The notes under the pieces: generated by a model
Told to the model about the DNA's origin: nothing
The model's input: the letters and a program-made list of their open reading frames with translations, nothing else
The model's database searches: none
In this document: positions 51,701 to 59,130 of the stretch, in pieces
Numbering within the stretch: the stretch's first letter is position 1
How the letters are laid out: every line of letters begins with the position of its first letter
Assembly (NCBI GenBank): GCA_963772375.1
Contig: CAVYXG010000005.1
Span: 1,054,001-1,118,000, forward strand
Origin: DATBHM01 sp963772375
GTDB lineage: Bacteria > Actinomycetota > UBA4738 > JACQTL01
Reading direction: 5' to 3'
DNA: 64,000 bases
Position numbers and translations under genes: made by a program

Positions 51701-54181
51701 CTCCGGCCTCCCCTCGAGATCTGCACGCCGACGGGCGTGACGCTCCGATCGCCGAGCCGCGTGGTGCTCATGCCCGATCGAGGCGGCGTCTCGACGGAGC
51801 TGGTTCGCCTGCTCCGGGATCGAGGTGTGACGCCCCTGGTGGTCGACCACGACTCCGAGCCCGCGGCTCTACAGGAGCGGCTCGAGGCGTGGGCTGGCGA
51901 GGGCGCGATCCACGGCGTCTACTGGCTCCCGGCCCTCGACGCCGAGCCGTCCGTCGTCGCCATGACCCCGGGCGAGTGGCGGCAACACATCCGCCGCCGG
52001 GTGAAGCTCCTGTTCACCGCGATGCGGGCCCTCTACGAGTCGGTCGCGGGACCGGAGTCGTTCCTCGTGGTCGCCACCAGGCTCGGAGGGATGCACGGGT
52101 ACGACGAGGCCGGCGCGGTCGCGCCGATGGGGGGAGCGGTCACGGGGTTCGCCAAGGCCTACAAGCGCGAACGGATGGTCCCGCTGGTCAAGGCCGTGGA
52201 CGTCGAGGCCGCCGCCGACCCGGCGCGGGTCGCGGCCCTGATCGTCGACGAGACGCTGCGCGATCCGAACGCCGTCGAGATCGGCTACCGGGACGGGCTT
52301 CGGTGGTCGGTGGCGCTGCGCGAGCGCCCGGCGGACGATGGCAACCCGGGCCTCCCGCTCACCCCCCAGACCGTCTTCGTCGTGACCGGTGCCGCGGGAG
52401 GGATCGTGTCGGCCATCGTGGCGGACCTCGCCGCGGCCTCGGGGGGGACGTTCCACCTGCTGGACCTGGCGCCGGAGCCCGATCCGGACGACCCCGACAT
52501 CGCCAGGTTCGTCGCCGACCGGGACGGGCTGAAACGCGAGCTGTTCGAGCGGATCAGGGCTCGGGGAGAGCGGGCCACCCCGGTCATGGCCGAGCGGGAG
52601 CTGCGCGCCGTGGAGCGGCGGCAGGCCGCCCTCTCGGCGATCCAGGCCGTCCGCGCGTCGGGCGGAACGGTGACCTACCACGAGCTCGACCTGACCGACG
52701 CCGGTCAGGTCGCGGCCACGATCGACGACATCCGCCGACTGCACGGCCGTATCGACGTGCTGGTGCACGCGGCCGGCATCGAGATCAGCCACGCGCTCCC
52801 GGACAAGGAGCCCCGGGAGTTCGACCTGGTCTTCGACGTCAAGGCCGACGGGTGGTTCAACCTCCTCCACGCCATCGGCGACATGCCGCTCGGCGCGACC
52901 GTCGCGTTCACCTCGGTGGCCGGCCGGTTCGGCAACGCCGGGCAGACCGACTACGCGGCGGCGAACGATCTCCTCTGCAAGCACACCTCGAGCCTGCGGT
53001 CCTCCCGCCCCGGAACCCGTGGGATCGCCGTCGACTGGACCGCCTGGGCGGGGATCGGGATGGCGACCAGGGGTTCGATCCCGCAGGCGATGGCGGCGGC
53101 AGGCATCGACATGATGCCGCCCGAGAACGGCATCCCCGTCGTCCGCCGGGAGCTCGTCTCCGGAGGAACGCGTGGGGAGGTGGTGATCGCCGGCAGCCTC
53201 GGGACCCTCACCGAGGACTGGGACGAGACCGGGGGGCTCGACCTCGAGCTCGCCGGAGCCGTTCTCGCACCGGCCGGTGCCGTGGGCCCGATGGTGGGGC
53301 GCGTCGCCGCCATGACCGTGCACGACGGGCTGACGGTGGAGACCGTCCTCGACCCCCGGGTCCAGCCGTTCCTGTTCGATCACCGCATGGATGGGACCGA
53401 CCTGCTGCCCGGGGTGATGGGGGCCGAGGCGTTCGCCGAGGTCGCCGCCCTGGCGCTCCCCGGCTGGCGGGTCGCCGCGATCGAGGACATGCGGTACGAG
53501 GCGGCGTTCAAGTTCTACCGGGACGAACCGAGGACGCTCGTCCTGCGGGCCGTCTTCCGGCCCGAGGGCGACGAGATCGTCGCCGACTGCCGGCTGATCG
53601 GCCGGCGTACCCTGCCGGTTCGCCCGGAGCCGGTGGTGACCACGCACTTCACCGGATCGGTGCGCCTGACCCGCGCTCCGCTGGAACCGATCCGGGTGGC
53701 CCCCGTGCCGCTTCCGACGGACGGGTTCGTCGACGCGGCGGACATCTACCGCGTGTACTTCCACGGGCCGTCGTATCAGGTCCTCGAACGCGCTTGGCCG
53801 CAGGCCGCCGGCGGAGTCGCCCTCGGGCTCTTCCCGGAGTCCCCGCCCCCGGATCGCGCCCCGGCGGAGGCGCCCCTCGTCGCGTCGCCGAGACTGATCG
53901 AGCTGTGCTACCAGACGATCGGGACCTGGGAGCTCGGCGTGCTGGGGCGGTTCGGCCTCCCGCGTTCGTTCGAACGGGTCACGCTGCTCGGCGGGCAGGC
54001 AAGCGGGCGTGCCCCGCTCGTCGCCGTGGTGCGGCCGAGGGGGAACGGCGAGGCGTTCGACGCCGAGGTGGTCGACGCCGAAGGGCTCGTCGTCCTGCAG
54101 CTGAGGGGATACCGCTCGACCGAGCTGCCCGGGGCAATCGGCCCGGACCAGCTGCGGACGTTCCGGGTGGCAGCCGGCTGA
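48758..54181 (+). CDS. PfaA-like lipid megasynthase 2: KS-AT-KR-DH, lacking any ACP
   Basis: This 1807-residue enzyme is a paralogue of synthase 1 but shorter. KS (about 1-470) has Cys219 (DAACASA) and His353 (EGHGTST), at the same residue numbers as synthase 1. AT has Ser704 in GHSLGEYAAL. The AT tail (NHPKTGDVVSFNHALCGLYA) is followed within about 40 residues by the KR region, with TGAAGG at about 1210 and Tyr1399 (TDYAAAN). DH has His1542 (DHRMDGTDLLPG) and His1669 (YFHGPSYQVL). The second KS and all ACPs of synthase 1 are absent. It therefore needs a carrier in trans, most simply from synthase 1. ATG 48758 follows GAGGTGAGGG; a GTG at 48740 is possible. A palindrome just after the stop looks like a terminator. 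Confidence 0.93.
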   Translation: MKESPGIAVAVVGVGAILPDAGDAPAFWRNVKEGRYSITEVPKERWDPDLHFDPDPAAPDRTYSKIGGWVRESDWEWNPIAWRLPIPPIVGASMEDSQKWAVACTREALTDYGYPERPLNTERTAVVLGNALAGDRQFLTGLRILYPQLAEEFARTPAVMALPADVRSAVLDGLRAGMGNLVPAVTGDTVLGELSNILAGRVANLFDLHGPNCTIDAACASALAAMYTSVKGLVDGDFDAAVTGGIDGNMGPTPFVKFSKLGALSGTGTRPYDEGADGFVMGEGAAMFLLKRLADAERDGDRIYAVIRGLAGSSDGKGRGLTAPNPIGQRLAVQRAWERAGVSPATATMIEGHGTSTALGDLVEAECLNEVFGPLGLPAGSIALGSVKSNIGHLKAAAGAAGLLKTVLALHEKVLPPSINFDRPNPSVDWAHAPFSVNTELRKWEIPAGGVRRAGVSAFGFGGTNFHAVLEEYDPGASDANGRTTFAVPEGRPEAPMTLPGGAVAPKAPLRPTLVLGAGSTVELIAELRSIQAAARSGTVPPARPPAESDLRAPERVALDFGDAAELADKAALALHALAANDPDEWRALHARGIFRGSGPPPKVAFLYSGQGSQYVNMLATLRASEPAVADVFDRADRLLAAELGRSLSECVFVATEDPAALEAAEADLARTEMTQPAVLAADLALSGLLAEYGIAPDMVMGHSLGEYAALVAAGCLSFEHALRAVSARGRAVSSLDLEDPGRMAAVFAPLPEIEEILRAIDGNVAVANYNSNGQAVITGASGPVARAVDAFEAAGHRVVPLSISHAFHNPIVAPASEPLRRALAELDLQPAKLPVVANVTGEFYPTGPDAVPRMLDTLTAQIVSPVQFVKGLETLYEAGARVFVELGPKSAAHGFADDVLGRRADVVPLFTNHPKTGDVVSFNHALCGLYAAGLGVGIAAPERPTELPTERERAPIPMPARALAGLAPADALARRVPVPVLRPPLEICTPTGVTLRSPSRVVLMPDRGGVSTELVRLLRDRGVTPLVVDHDSEPAALQERLEAWAGEGAIHGVYWLPALDAEPSVVAMTPGEWRQHIRRRVKLLFTAMRALYESVAGPESFLVVATRLGGMHGYDEAGAVAPMGGAVTGFAKAYKRERMVPLVKAVDVEAAADPARVAALIVDETLRDPNAVEIGYRDGLRWSVALRERPADDGNPGLPLTPQTVFVVTGAAGGIVSAIVADLAAASGGTFHLLDLAPEPDPDDPDIARFVADRDGLKRELFERIRARGERATPVMAERELRAVERRQAALSAIQAVRASGGTVTYHELDLTDAGQVAATIDDIRRLHGRIDVLVHAAGIEISHALPDKEPREFDLVFDVKADGWFNLLHAIGDMPLGATVAFTSVAGRFGNAGQTDYAAANDLLCKHTSSLRSSRPGTRGIAVDWTAWAGIGMATRGSIPQAMAAAGIDMMPPENGIPVVRRELVSGGTRGEVVIAGSLGTLTEDWDETGGLDLELAGAVLAPAGAVGPMVGRVAAMTVHDGLTVETVLDPRVQPFLFDHRMDGTDLLPGVMGAEAFAEVAALALPGWRVAAIEDMRYEAAFKFYRDEPRTLVLRAVFRPEGDEIVADCRLIGRRTLPVRPEPVVTTHFTGSVRLTRAPLEPIRVAPVPLPTDGFVDAADIYRVYFHGPSYQVLERAWPQAAGGVALGLFPESPPPDRAPAEAPLVASPRLIELCYQTIGTWELGVLGRFGLPRSFERVTLLGGQASGRAPLVAVVRPRGNGEAFDAEVVDAEGLVVLQLRGYRSTELPGAIGPDQLRTFRVAAG

Positions 54182-54184
54182 GCG

Positions 54185-54204
54185 TCGCCACCGGCCGGTG
54201 GCGG
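54185..54204 (+). terminator. Perfect palindrome after synthase 2
   Basis: CGCCACCGG/CCGGTGGCG (54186-54203) is a perfect 18-bp palindrome, plus a flanking T-G pair, starting 5 bp after the stop of synthase 2. Its position fits transcription termination; no U-tract follows. Confidence 0.45.
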
Positions 54205-54260
54205 TCGCGAAGGGGCGCCGGGTCGTCGGCGCACGCCCGGCTGCGGGCCCGCCCCCCGGT

Positions 54261-55292
54261 TCAGGCCGAGAACCTGCTGACGGTGAACGCCTTGTCCTGG
54301 GACCCGAACATCGGCTGGTCGCCGTAGCCCTCGTAGTGCATGGTGACGTTGCTGGCGAAGAGCTTCCCCCTGCGTTGCCTGCCGTTGCACTCGTCGCCTG
54401 GGACGGGCGCGAGCGGGGTCTCGGCCTGGAAGTCCGCCTCCCCCGTGACGAACGGCGCGAACGCGTCGAAGTCGACGCGGACCTGTTGCAGCTGGGGCGC
54501 GTCGTCCGTGACCTTCAGGAACCCGCCGGGGGCCGATCCCAGGACGCCGTGCGTGATCGACAGGTCATCCTGCCCGCTCGCGAACGGCTGGAACAGGCTG
54601 ATGTGGCCCTTGCCGGCCGGGAGCGGGCGGCTGAGCACCAAAGACGAGTCCAGCGACAACCAGGAGCCGGACAACTGCAGGAAACCGCCGCACGGCAACG
54701 GGCCTCCGCCGGGGCAGTTCCGGTTGAAGTTCGTGGACTTCTGCGCGGTGGCGTTCAGCACGTGGGCGACGTGGACCGGCGTCTTCTTGTTCGTAACCTT
54801 GCCGAAGAAGTCGGTCAACGTGTCGATGGCCAGCGAGCCCGTCAGCGTGCCCTTCCGGGTCGTCGTTCGGCTGAGGACCTCGCCGGTCTTCTGGCACACG
54901 TCGTTCCTGGACTTCGGGGCGGCCTTGGGGTGGAAGGTGAGGTGGATCCTCCCGTAGCCGCCCATGTGGGTGCCGGTGTCGAGCTCGCACGACGTCAGGT
55001 CCCCGATGCAGTTCACCGTCGAGTTGGCCGCCGTGTAGTCGGTGAACACCGTGGGCTTGTTCCCCGTGGTGGTGGTGCGCATGAGCTGCACGCTGACCGT
55101 GTTGACGAGTGTGCCGAAGTGCGTCGCGTGGAGGTGGAGCCGGTAGGGCTTCGGCGTGCCCGACAGGGCGACGGTCGCATCGACCGAGAACGACGTGGAC
55201 CCTCCCGCGTGCGCGGTTGCGGGCACGAGCAATGCCCCCAGAGCCGCTGTCAGGACGACGATCGAACGAATGCGAAGCGGCCGTGACGTCAT
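54261..55292 (-). CDS. Secreted protein of unknown function
   Basis: This 343-residue protein has a clear signal peptide (SIVVLTAALGALLVPATAHA, cleavage after AHA). The mature part is beta-rich with many Thr/Ser and three Cys-containing loops (NCIGDLTSCELD; NRNCPGGGPLPCGGF). No family was recognised. ATG 55292 has a strong GGGAGGGGGAGG site. It is convergent with synthase 2 and divergent from the AAA ATPase gene. Confidence 0.8.
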   Translation of the reverse strand: MTSRPLRIRSIVVLTAALGALLVPATAHAGGSTSFSVDATVALSGTPKPYRLHLHATHFGTLVNTVSVQLMRTTTTGNKPTVFTDYTAANSTVNCIGDLTSCELDTGTHMGGYGRIHLTFHPKAAPKSRNDVCQKTGEVLSRTTTRKGTLTGSLAIDTLTDFFGKVTNKKTPVHVAHVLNATAQKSTNFNRNCPGGGPLPCGGFLQLSGSWLSLDSSLVLSRPLPAGKGHISLFQPFASGQDDLSITHGVLGSAPGGFLKVTDDAPQLQQVRVDFDAFAPFVTGEADFQAETPLAPVPGDECNGRQRRGKLFASNVTMHYEGYGDQPMFGSQDKAFTVSRFSA

Positions 55293-55376
55293 GTGGCCTC
55301 CCCCTCCCGGTGGCTGGCGCAGACGATAGGAAAGTTGCCCCGATGCTGCAAGACCCCCCGAATCCGGGACCCGCAG

Positions 55377-55382
55377 TAGGCT
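55377..55382 (+). promoter_or_regulatory. -10 TAGGCT, leaderless promoter of the AAA ATPase gene
   Basis: TAGGCT ends 6 bp before the ATG at 55389, exactly where a leaderless transcript would need it, and no ribosome binding site is present. The same 10-bp string GTAGGCTGGC precedes the VWA gene at 61492, suggesting common control of the two. Confidence 0.45.
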
Positions 55383-55388
55383 GGCCGC

Positions 55389-56807
55389 ATGACGCGTGCT
55401 GCGACGATCGGCGAGCTGCGAGCCTCCGGGTACCCGGACCGGACGGTGAAGGAAGAGCTCCGGGACAACCTCCTCCGCCGGCTGGAGGGCGGCGACGACC
55501 TGTTCCCGTCGCTGATCGGGTTCGACGACTCGGTGCTGCCGGCGCTGGAGCGCGGCATCCTCGCCGGCCACGACCTGATCCTGCTCGGTGAGCGCGGCCA
55601 GGCCAAGACGCGCCTCGTCCGCCACCTCGTCGAGCTGCTCGACCCCGAGACGCCGGCCATCGAGGGCTGTGAGGTCAACGACCATCCGTTCCACCCGATC
55701 TGCGCGCGGTGTCGCGACCTGGTGGCCGAACGGGGCGACGACACGCCGGTCGCGTGGATCCCCCGGGACCGCCGGTACGCCGAGAAGCTCGCGACCCCGG
55801 ACACGGCCGTGGCCGACCTGATCGGCGACGTCGATCCCATCCGGGTGGCCGAGGGCCGGTACCTCGCCGACGAGCTGACCATCCACTACGGCCTGATCCC
55901 ACGCACCAACCGCGGGATCGTCGCGATCAACGAGCTGCCCGACCTCCCCGAACGGATCCAGGTCGCACTGTTCAACATCCTCGAGGAACGGGACGTCCAG
56001 ATCCGGGGGTACCAGATCCGGCTGCAGCTCGACCTGTTGCTCGTCGCCACCGCGAACCCCGACGACTACACCAATCGGGGCCGGATCGTGTCGCCGCTCA
56101 AGGACCGGTTCGGGACCCAGGTTCGCACGCACTACCCCGACACCCTGGCCGACGAGGTCCGGATCATGGACCAGGAGGCCCGACGGCCGGCCGGTGCCGT
56201 GCCGGTGCGGATCCCGAGGTTCATGGAGGAGATCCTGGCGGCGCTCACCGGCGAGCTCCGCCGTTCGCCCCACGTGAACCACCGCAGCGGCGTGAGCGTC
56301 CGGTACTCGATCGGCAACCTCGAGACGCTGGCCGCGGCCGCCGTGCGCCGTGCCGCGCGGGCCCGCGAACCCGAGGCCGTGCCGCGGGTGTGCGACCTCC
56401 CGGCCGTCGTCGAGTCCTCGCTCGGGCGGGTCGAGTTCGACACGATCGAGGAGGGCCGCGAGCACGACATCCTGCTCCGGGCAGTCCGGACCGCAGAGCT
56501 GGAGGTGTTTCGTCGGCGCCTCGCGGGGTTCGACTTCCAGCCGGTGCTCGGGCGGTTCTCGGACGGGTTCGTCGCCGAGAGCTACGACCTCATGCCGGCG
56601 GGGGAGTTCCTCGGGCAGTTCGGGGACCTGCCGGGTCTGGCCAAATTGCTCGACCGGCTGGGGGTCGAGGAGGAGTCGCCCGGCGTCGCGGCGTCGGCGA
56701 TGGAGTTCGCGCTGGAGGGCCTGCACCTGTCCCGCAGGCTCAACAAGGACTCCGACGGCCGGGGCGGCGCGCGGTACGAGGCGCCCGAACCGGGCCAGCG
56801 CCGCTAG
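55389..56807 (+). CDS. MoxR/ChlI-like AAA+ ATPase
   Basis: This 472-residue protein is an AAA+ ATPase of the MoxR/magnesium-chelatase group. Walker A is LLGERGQAKTRL (near residue 62), the Walker B region reads GIVAINELPDLPERIQVAL (Asn where Asp is usual, followed by Glu) and sensor-like LLVATANPDDYTNRG follows. A Cys-rich insert, HPFHPICARCRDLV, between Walker A and B could bind zinc. Such ATPases usually work with a VWA-domain protein to mature or unfold a client complex; the VWA gene at 61492 is the obvious partner, though 4.7 kb away. Confidence 0.88.
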   Translation: MTRAATIGELRASGYPDRTVKEELRDNLLRRLEGGDDLFPSLIGFDDSVLPALERGILAGHDLILLGERGQAKTRLVRHLVELLDPETPAIEGCEVNDHPFHPICARCRDLVAERGDDTPVAWIPRDRRYAEKLATPDTAVADLIGDVDPIRVAEGRYLADELTIHYGLIPRTNRGIVAINELPDLPERIQVALFNILEERDVQIRGYQIRLQLDLLLVATANPDDYTNRGRIVSPLKDRFGTQVRTHYPDTLADEVRIMDQEARRPAGAVPVRIPRFMEEILAALTGELRRSPHVNHRSGVSVRYSIGNLETLAAAAVRRAARAREPEAVPRVCDLPAVVESSLGRVEFDTIEEGREHDILLRAVRTAELEVFRRRLAGFDFQPVLGRFSDGFVAESYDLMPAGEFLGQFGDLPGLAKLLDRLGVEEESPGVAASAMEFALEGLHLSRRLNKDSDGRGGARYEAPEPGQRR

Positions 56808-56813
56808 CCGCGC

Positions 56814-56975
56814 TCAGCGCCTCCGGAAGAGCTTCGCGAAGAACCGCCGCACCGGATGGCGATGCGGCACCGCGGCTTCGGCCATGCGCTGCTGCTCGGT
56901 GACGGCGTCGAGCTCCTGCTCGCGCTCCCGCACGGCGTCGTGCTCGTGCCAATCGGCGGGTGGTGCCTGTCGCAC
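56814..56975 (-). CDS. Tiny Arg-rich protein (paralogue A)
   Basis: A GTG at 56975 with GGGAGGAG just upstream opens 53 codons. The protein has a charged helix (EREQELDAVTEQQRMAEAAV) and a strongly basic end, VPHRHPVRRFFAKLFRRR. The same helix and end occur in the 59-residue protein encoded at 57233-57412, so this is a real, duplicated gene family, not a chance ORF. Function unknown; the amphipathic basic tail suggests membrane or nucleic-acid contact. Confidence 0.6.
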   Translation of the reverse strand: MRQAPPADWHEHDAVREREQELDAVTEQQRMAEAAVPHRHPVRRFFAKLFRRR

Positions 56976-56990
56976 GACTCCTCCCTCTCG

Positions 56991-57185
56991 TCAGTCGTCG
57001 GGTTCGGCGTCCCCGGAGGCCGGATCGCCGAACAGCCGTCGCCACCACTGCAGGAGCCGGTGCCGCTCGAGCCGGCCCTCGTCGCGGCGGCGCGCCCAGT
57101 CCCGCTCCCGTTCCTCGTGGAGGGTGTGCGCGATCTCGCTCTCGACGCCTTGGGGTCGCGGGATCGGTCCGGGAAGCGGTGGCAC
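56991..57185 (-). CDS. Small charged protein between the Arg-rich paralogues
   Basis: A GTG at 57185 opens 64 codons: a Pro-rich start, a highly charged helix (HEERERDWARRRDEGRLERH), then LLQWWRRLFGDP and an acidic end. It ends 15 bp before the ribosome binding site region of the 53-residue gene and follows the 59-residue gene by 47 bp, so the three likely form one minus-strand operon. The WWRRLF segment may match the RRFF(A)KL element of its neighbours. No known family. Confidence 0.5.
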   Translation of the reverse strand: MPPLPGPIPRPQGVESEIAHTLHEERERDWARRRDEGRLERHRLLQWWRRLFGDPASGDAEPDD

Positions 57186-57232
57186 GCGTCGAAGGTACGC
57201 CTGTCGACGGCAGCAGGCAACGGTCGGTCTGC

Positions 57233-57412
57233 TCAACGCCTGTGACGGAGCTTGGCGAAGAACCGTCGCAGCGGACGGTGGTGCGGGACCGCCTCGTCCG
57301 CGGTCCGGCCGCGCTCGGCGGCCTCGTCGAGCTCGTGTTCCCGCTCGTGCAGGAGGTCCTCGAAGAGCGGCTCCGGCTTCGGCCCGGGACCGGTTCCGAA
57401 CACGGCACCCAT
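57233..57412 (-). CDS. Tiny Arg-rich protein (paralogue B)
   Basis: ATG 57412 opens 59 codons. After a Gly/Pro-rich start the protein has LLHEREHELDEAAERGRTAD and the basic end VPHHRPLRRFFAKLRHRR, closely matching the 53-residue protein at 56814-56975. It is the first gene of the small minus-strand cluster, divergent from tusA. Function unknown. Confidence 0.6.
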   Translation of the reverse strand: MGAVFGTGPGPKPEPLFEDLLHEREHELDEAAERGRTADEAVPHHRPLRRFFAKLRHRR

Positions 57413-57473
57413 GCTCGAATGGTACGCCCGGCGTCCAGCCCGGCGGGGGATCGCGGTTTCCCGACCACTCGGG

Positions 57474-57491
57474 TAGGATTTGCAGTTGCAA
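57474..57491 (+). promoter_or_regulatory. -10 TAGGAT and inverted repeat TTGCA-GT-TGCAA upstream of TusA gene
   Basis: TAGGAT (57474-57479) resembles a -10 and is directly followed by the inverted repeat TTGCA-GT-TGCAA (57480-57491), where a start site and operator would lie. It sits in the 227-bp divergent region before the TusA-DsrE pair. Confidence 0.35.
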
Positions 57492-57639
57492 TGATCCGGA
57501 CTCGGTCGTGGGGGGACGTGGGACGCATGATCCCGTTCCGCGGGTGCTGTCGCGGCGCCCGCGCCGCGGCCGGCCTCCGATGTTCGCGGCGCAGCTGACC
57601 ACTCCCCAGCGCCCGAACCACGCAAGGAGGCTCCCAGCC

Positions 57640-57867
57640 ATGGCCGTTCACATGCTCGATGCCCGCGGGTCCGCGTGCCCCATGCCGATCGTGAAGACCT
57701 CGCAGGCGATCAAGACCATCGCCGTCGGGGACTCCCTCGAGATCCTCGCTACCGACCGCGGATCGCTCTCCGACGTCCCCGCCTGGTGCACGTTCACCGG
57801 CAACGAGCTGGTCGAACAGACGGAGGAGGGCGGCGTGTTCCGGTTCGTCGTCCGGAAGGTGGCGTGA
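57640..57867 (+). CDS. TusA/SirA-like sulfur carrier protein
   Basis: This 75-residue protein is a TusA-family sulfur carrier. The defining motif is DARGSACPMPIVKTSQAI, with the active Cys in CPMP that carries a persulfide. ATG 57640 follows AAGGAGG at a spacing of 9. It overlaps or abuts a DsrE-like gene, a common pairing in which TusA and DsrE-type proteins pass sulfur to biosynthesis or sulfur oxidation; the acceptor is not seen here. Confidence 0.9.
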   Translation: MAVHMLDARGSACPMPIVKTSQAIKTIAVGDSLEILATDRGSLSDVPAWCTFTGNELVEQTEEGGVFRFVVRKVA

Positions 57868-58433
57868 TCCTGATGACCGACGTGCAGACGAACCCCACCG
57901 ACCTCGTCGACCTCCAGGCGTTGATCCGCGAGTCGGTGGCCGAGGCGAACCCGCCCAAGCGCAACGGCCTCACGATCATCGCGTGGTCGGGCGACCTCGA
58001 CCGCGTCTGGCCCACGCTGATCCTGTCGACGACGGCGGCCGCGAGCGGCATGCAGGCCACGGTGTTCTTCACGTTCTGGGGGCTGTTCCAGCTGGTGAAG
58101 CCCGAGGTCCGCATCACGGGCGACCACTGGATGCAGAAGATGCTCTCGGTCATGAACCCGGGCGGCGCGCAACGCGGCAAGCTGACCAAGCTGAACTTCG
58201 CCGGCGCCGGGGCGAAGATGATGCGCAAGCTGGCGCGGGACTACAAGGTCCCCGAACCGCAGGAGCTGCTGCAGCTGGCCCAGGAGATGGGCGTCCGCCT
58301 GCTGCCGTGCCAGATGACCATGGACCTGCTCGGCCTCGAGCACGACGACCTGCTCGACGGCCTGGAGGAACCGGTCGGCGCCGCCACCGCCCTGCTCGAG
58401 ATGAAGGACAGCGACATCCAGCTGTTCATCTGA
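57864..58433 (+). CDS. DsrE/DsrF-like family protein
   Basis: This 189-residue protein resembles the larger DsrE-like (DsrE2) proteins. GLTIIAWSGDLDRVWPTLIL and ATVFFTFWGLFQL match the family core, and a conserved-type Cys lies in VRLLPCQMTMDLLGL. It would act as a sulfurtransferase with the TusA protein encoded just upstream. The GTG at 57864 overlaps the TusA stop (GTGA); the in-frame ATG at 57873 is an alternative start. Confidence 0.85.
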   Translation: MILMTDVQTNPTDLVDLQALIRESVAEANPPKRNGLTIIAWSGDLDRVWPTLILSTTAAASGMQATVFFTFWGLFQLVKPEVRITGDHWMQKMLSVMNPGGAQRGKLTKLNFAGAGAKMMRKLARDYKVPEPQELLQLAQEMGVRLLPCQMTMDLLGLEHDDLLDGLEEPVGAATALLEMKDSDIQLFI

Positions 58434-58833
58434 GCTCGACGTCCACGAGCTCGAGACCGTCCACGCGGGAGAATTCGCGCAGATCTCTGGTGGCCAGCGG
58501 GAGATCGAATCGCAGACAGGTTGCTGCGAGCAGCGCGTCGTTGATGCCGATGGCGACTCCGGCCTGCCGAAGCCGGGTGAGCACGTCGCCCGCAAGGATG
58601 GCCGCGGACAGATCCAGCGACAGCGTCTGGTGGACAAGGAGCAACTCGATCGGGCCCCTCCTCGCGACGAAGTCCGCTCCGAGCCGAAGCTCGAAGGCGC
58701 TGATCGCAGCGACACGCAACCCCCCGTCCCGCAAACGTTCGCGAACCCACGTCGCTCCGGGGTCGGCGCCCCGCAGATAGTCGATGAGGAGGTCGGTGTC
58801 CGCGACTACGAGGCGGGCCGCCACGTCGACCAC
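58426..58833 (-). CDS. PIN-domain ribonuclease, VapC-type toxin
   Basis: This 135-residue protein is a PIN-domain RNase. The acidic active-site residues are visible: Asp in LVVADTDLLIDYLRG, Glu in ISAFELRLG, Asp in GINDALLAATCLR and Asp in LPLATRDLREFSR. It overlaps the antitoxin gene by 28 bp with the GTG at 58833; a GTG at 58824 is an alternative. Its tail overlaps the convergent DsrE-like gene by 8 bp. Confidence 0.9.
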   Translation of the reverse strand: MVDVAARLVVADTDLLIDYLRGADPGATWVRERLRDGGLRVAAISAFELRLGADFVARRGPIELLLVHQTLSLDLSAAILAGDVLTRLRQAGVAIGINDALLAATCLRFDLPLATRDLREFSRVDGLELVDVELR

Positions 58834-59048
58834 GCCTCGTCAATTCGCCGACGAATCTCGGCGGCGTCGTCGTCGGACAGGACGCCCTCGAGCGCGAGGG
58901 CATCCTCCACGCGGTCGCGGCGCCGTTCGTCGAGGTAGGCGTCGATCGCCTCCTCGATCAAGCGCGAGAAGCCGCGCAGTCCGCGCCGCGCAGCGAGTGC
59001 CGCCAACGCCGCGCGTTGGTCGTCACGGATCTGCACAGTCGTTCGCAT
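58806..59048 (-). CDS. Ribbon-helix-helix antitoxin, VapB-type
   Basis: This 80-residue protein starts with a ribbon-helix-helix DNA-binding domain (MRTTVQIRDDQRAALAALAA then GFSRLIEEAIDAYLDE) and ends with an acidic toxin-binding part (VLSDDDAAEIRRRIDEAW). It would neutralise the PIN toxin encoded next and repress the pair. The start codon lies inside a 16-bp palindrome, the likely operator. Confidence 0.88.
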   Translation of the reverse strand: MRTTVQIRDDQRAALAALAARRGLRGFSRLIEEAIDAYLDERRRDRVEDALALEGVLSDDDAAEIRRRIDEAWSTWRPAS

Positions 59049-59066
59049 GCATATGCATGCTAGCAT
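59045..59066 (-). promoter_or_regulatory. Palindromic operator over the VapB-type start codon
   Basis: GCATGCATATGCATGC (59045-59060) is a perfect 16-bp palindrome that contains the antitoxin start codon, and ATGCTAGCAT (59057-59066) is a second palindrome overlapping it. Ribbon-helix-helix antitoxins bind such sites. The AT-rich makeup stands out sharply from the surrounding G+C-rich DNA. Confidence 0.6.
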
Positions 59067-59130
59067 CCGTTTTGCCTCCGAGGGGATCGCAACCGCCATC
59101 TCGGTCGTCGGCGTGGGACCATGACCGGCC

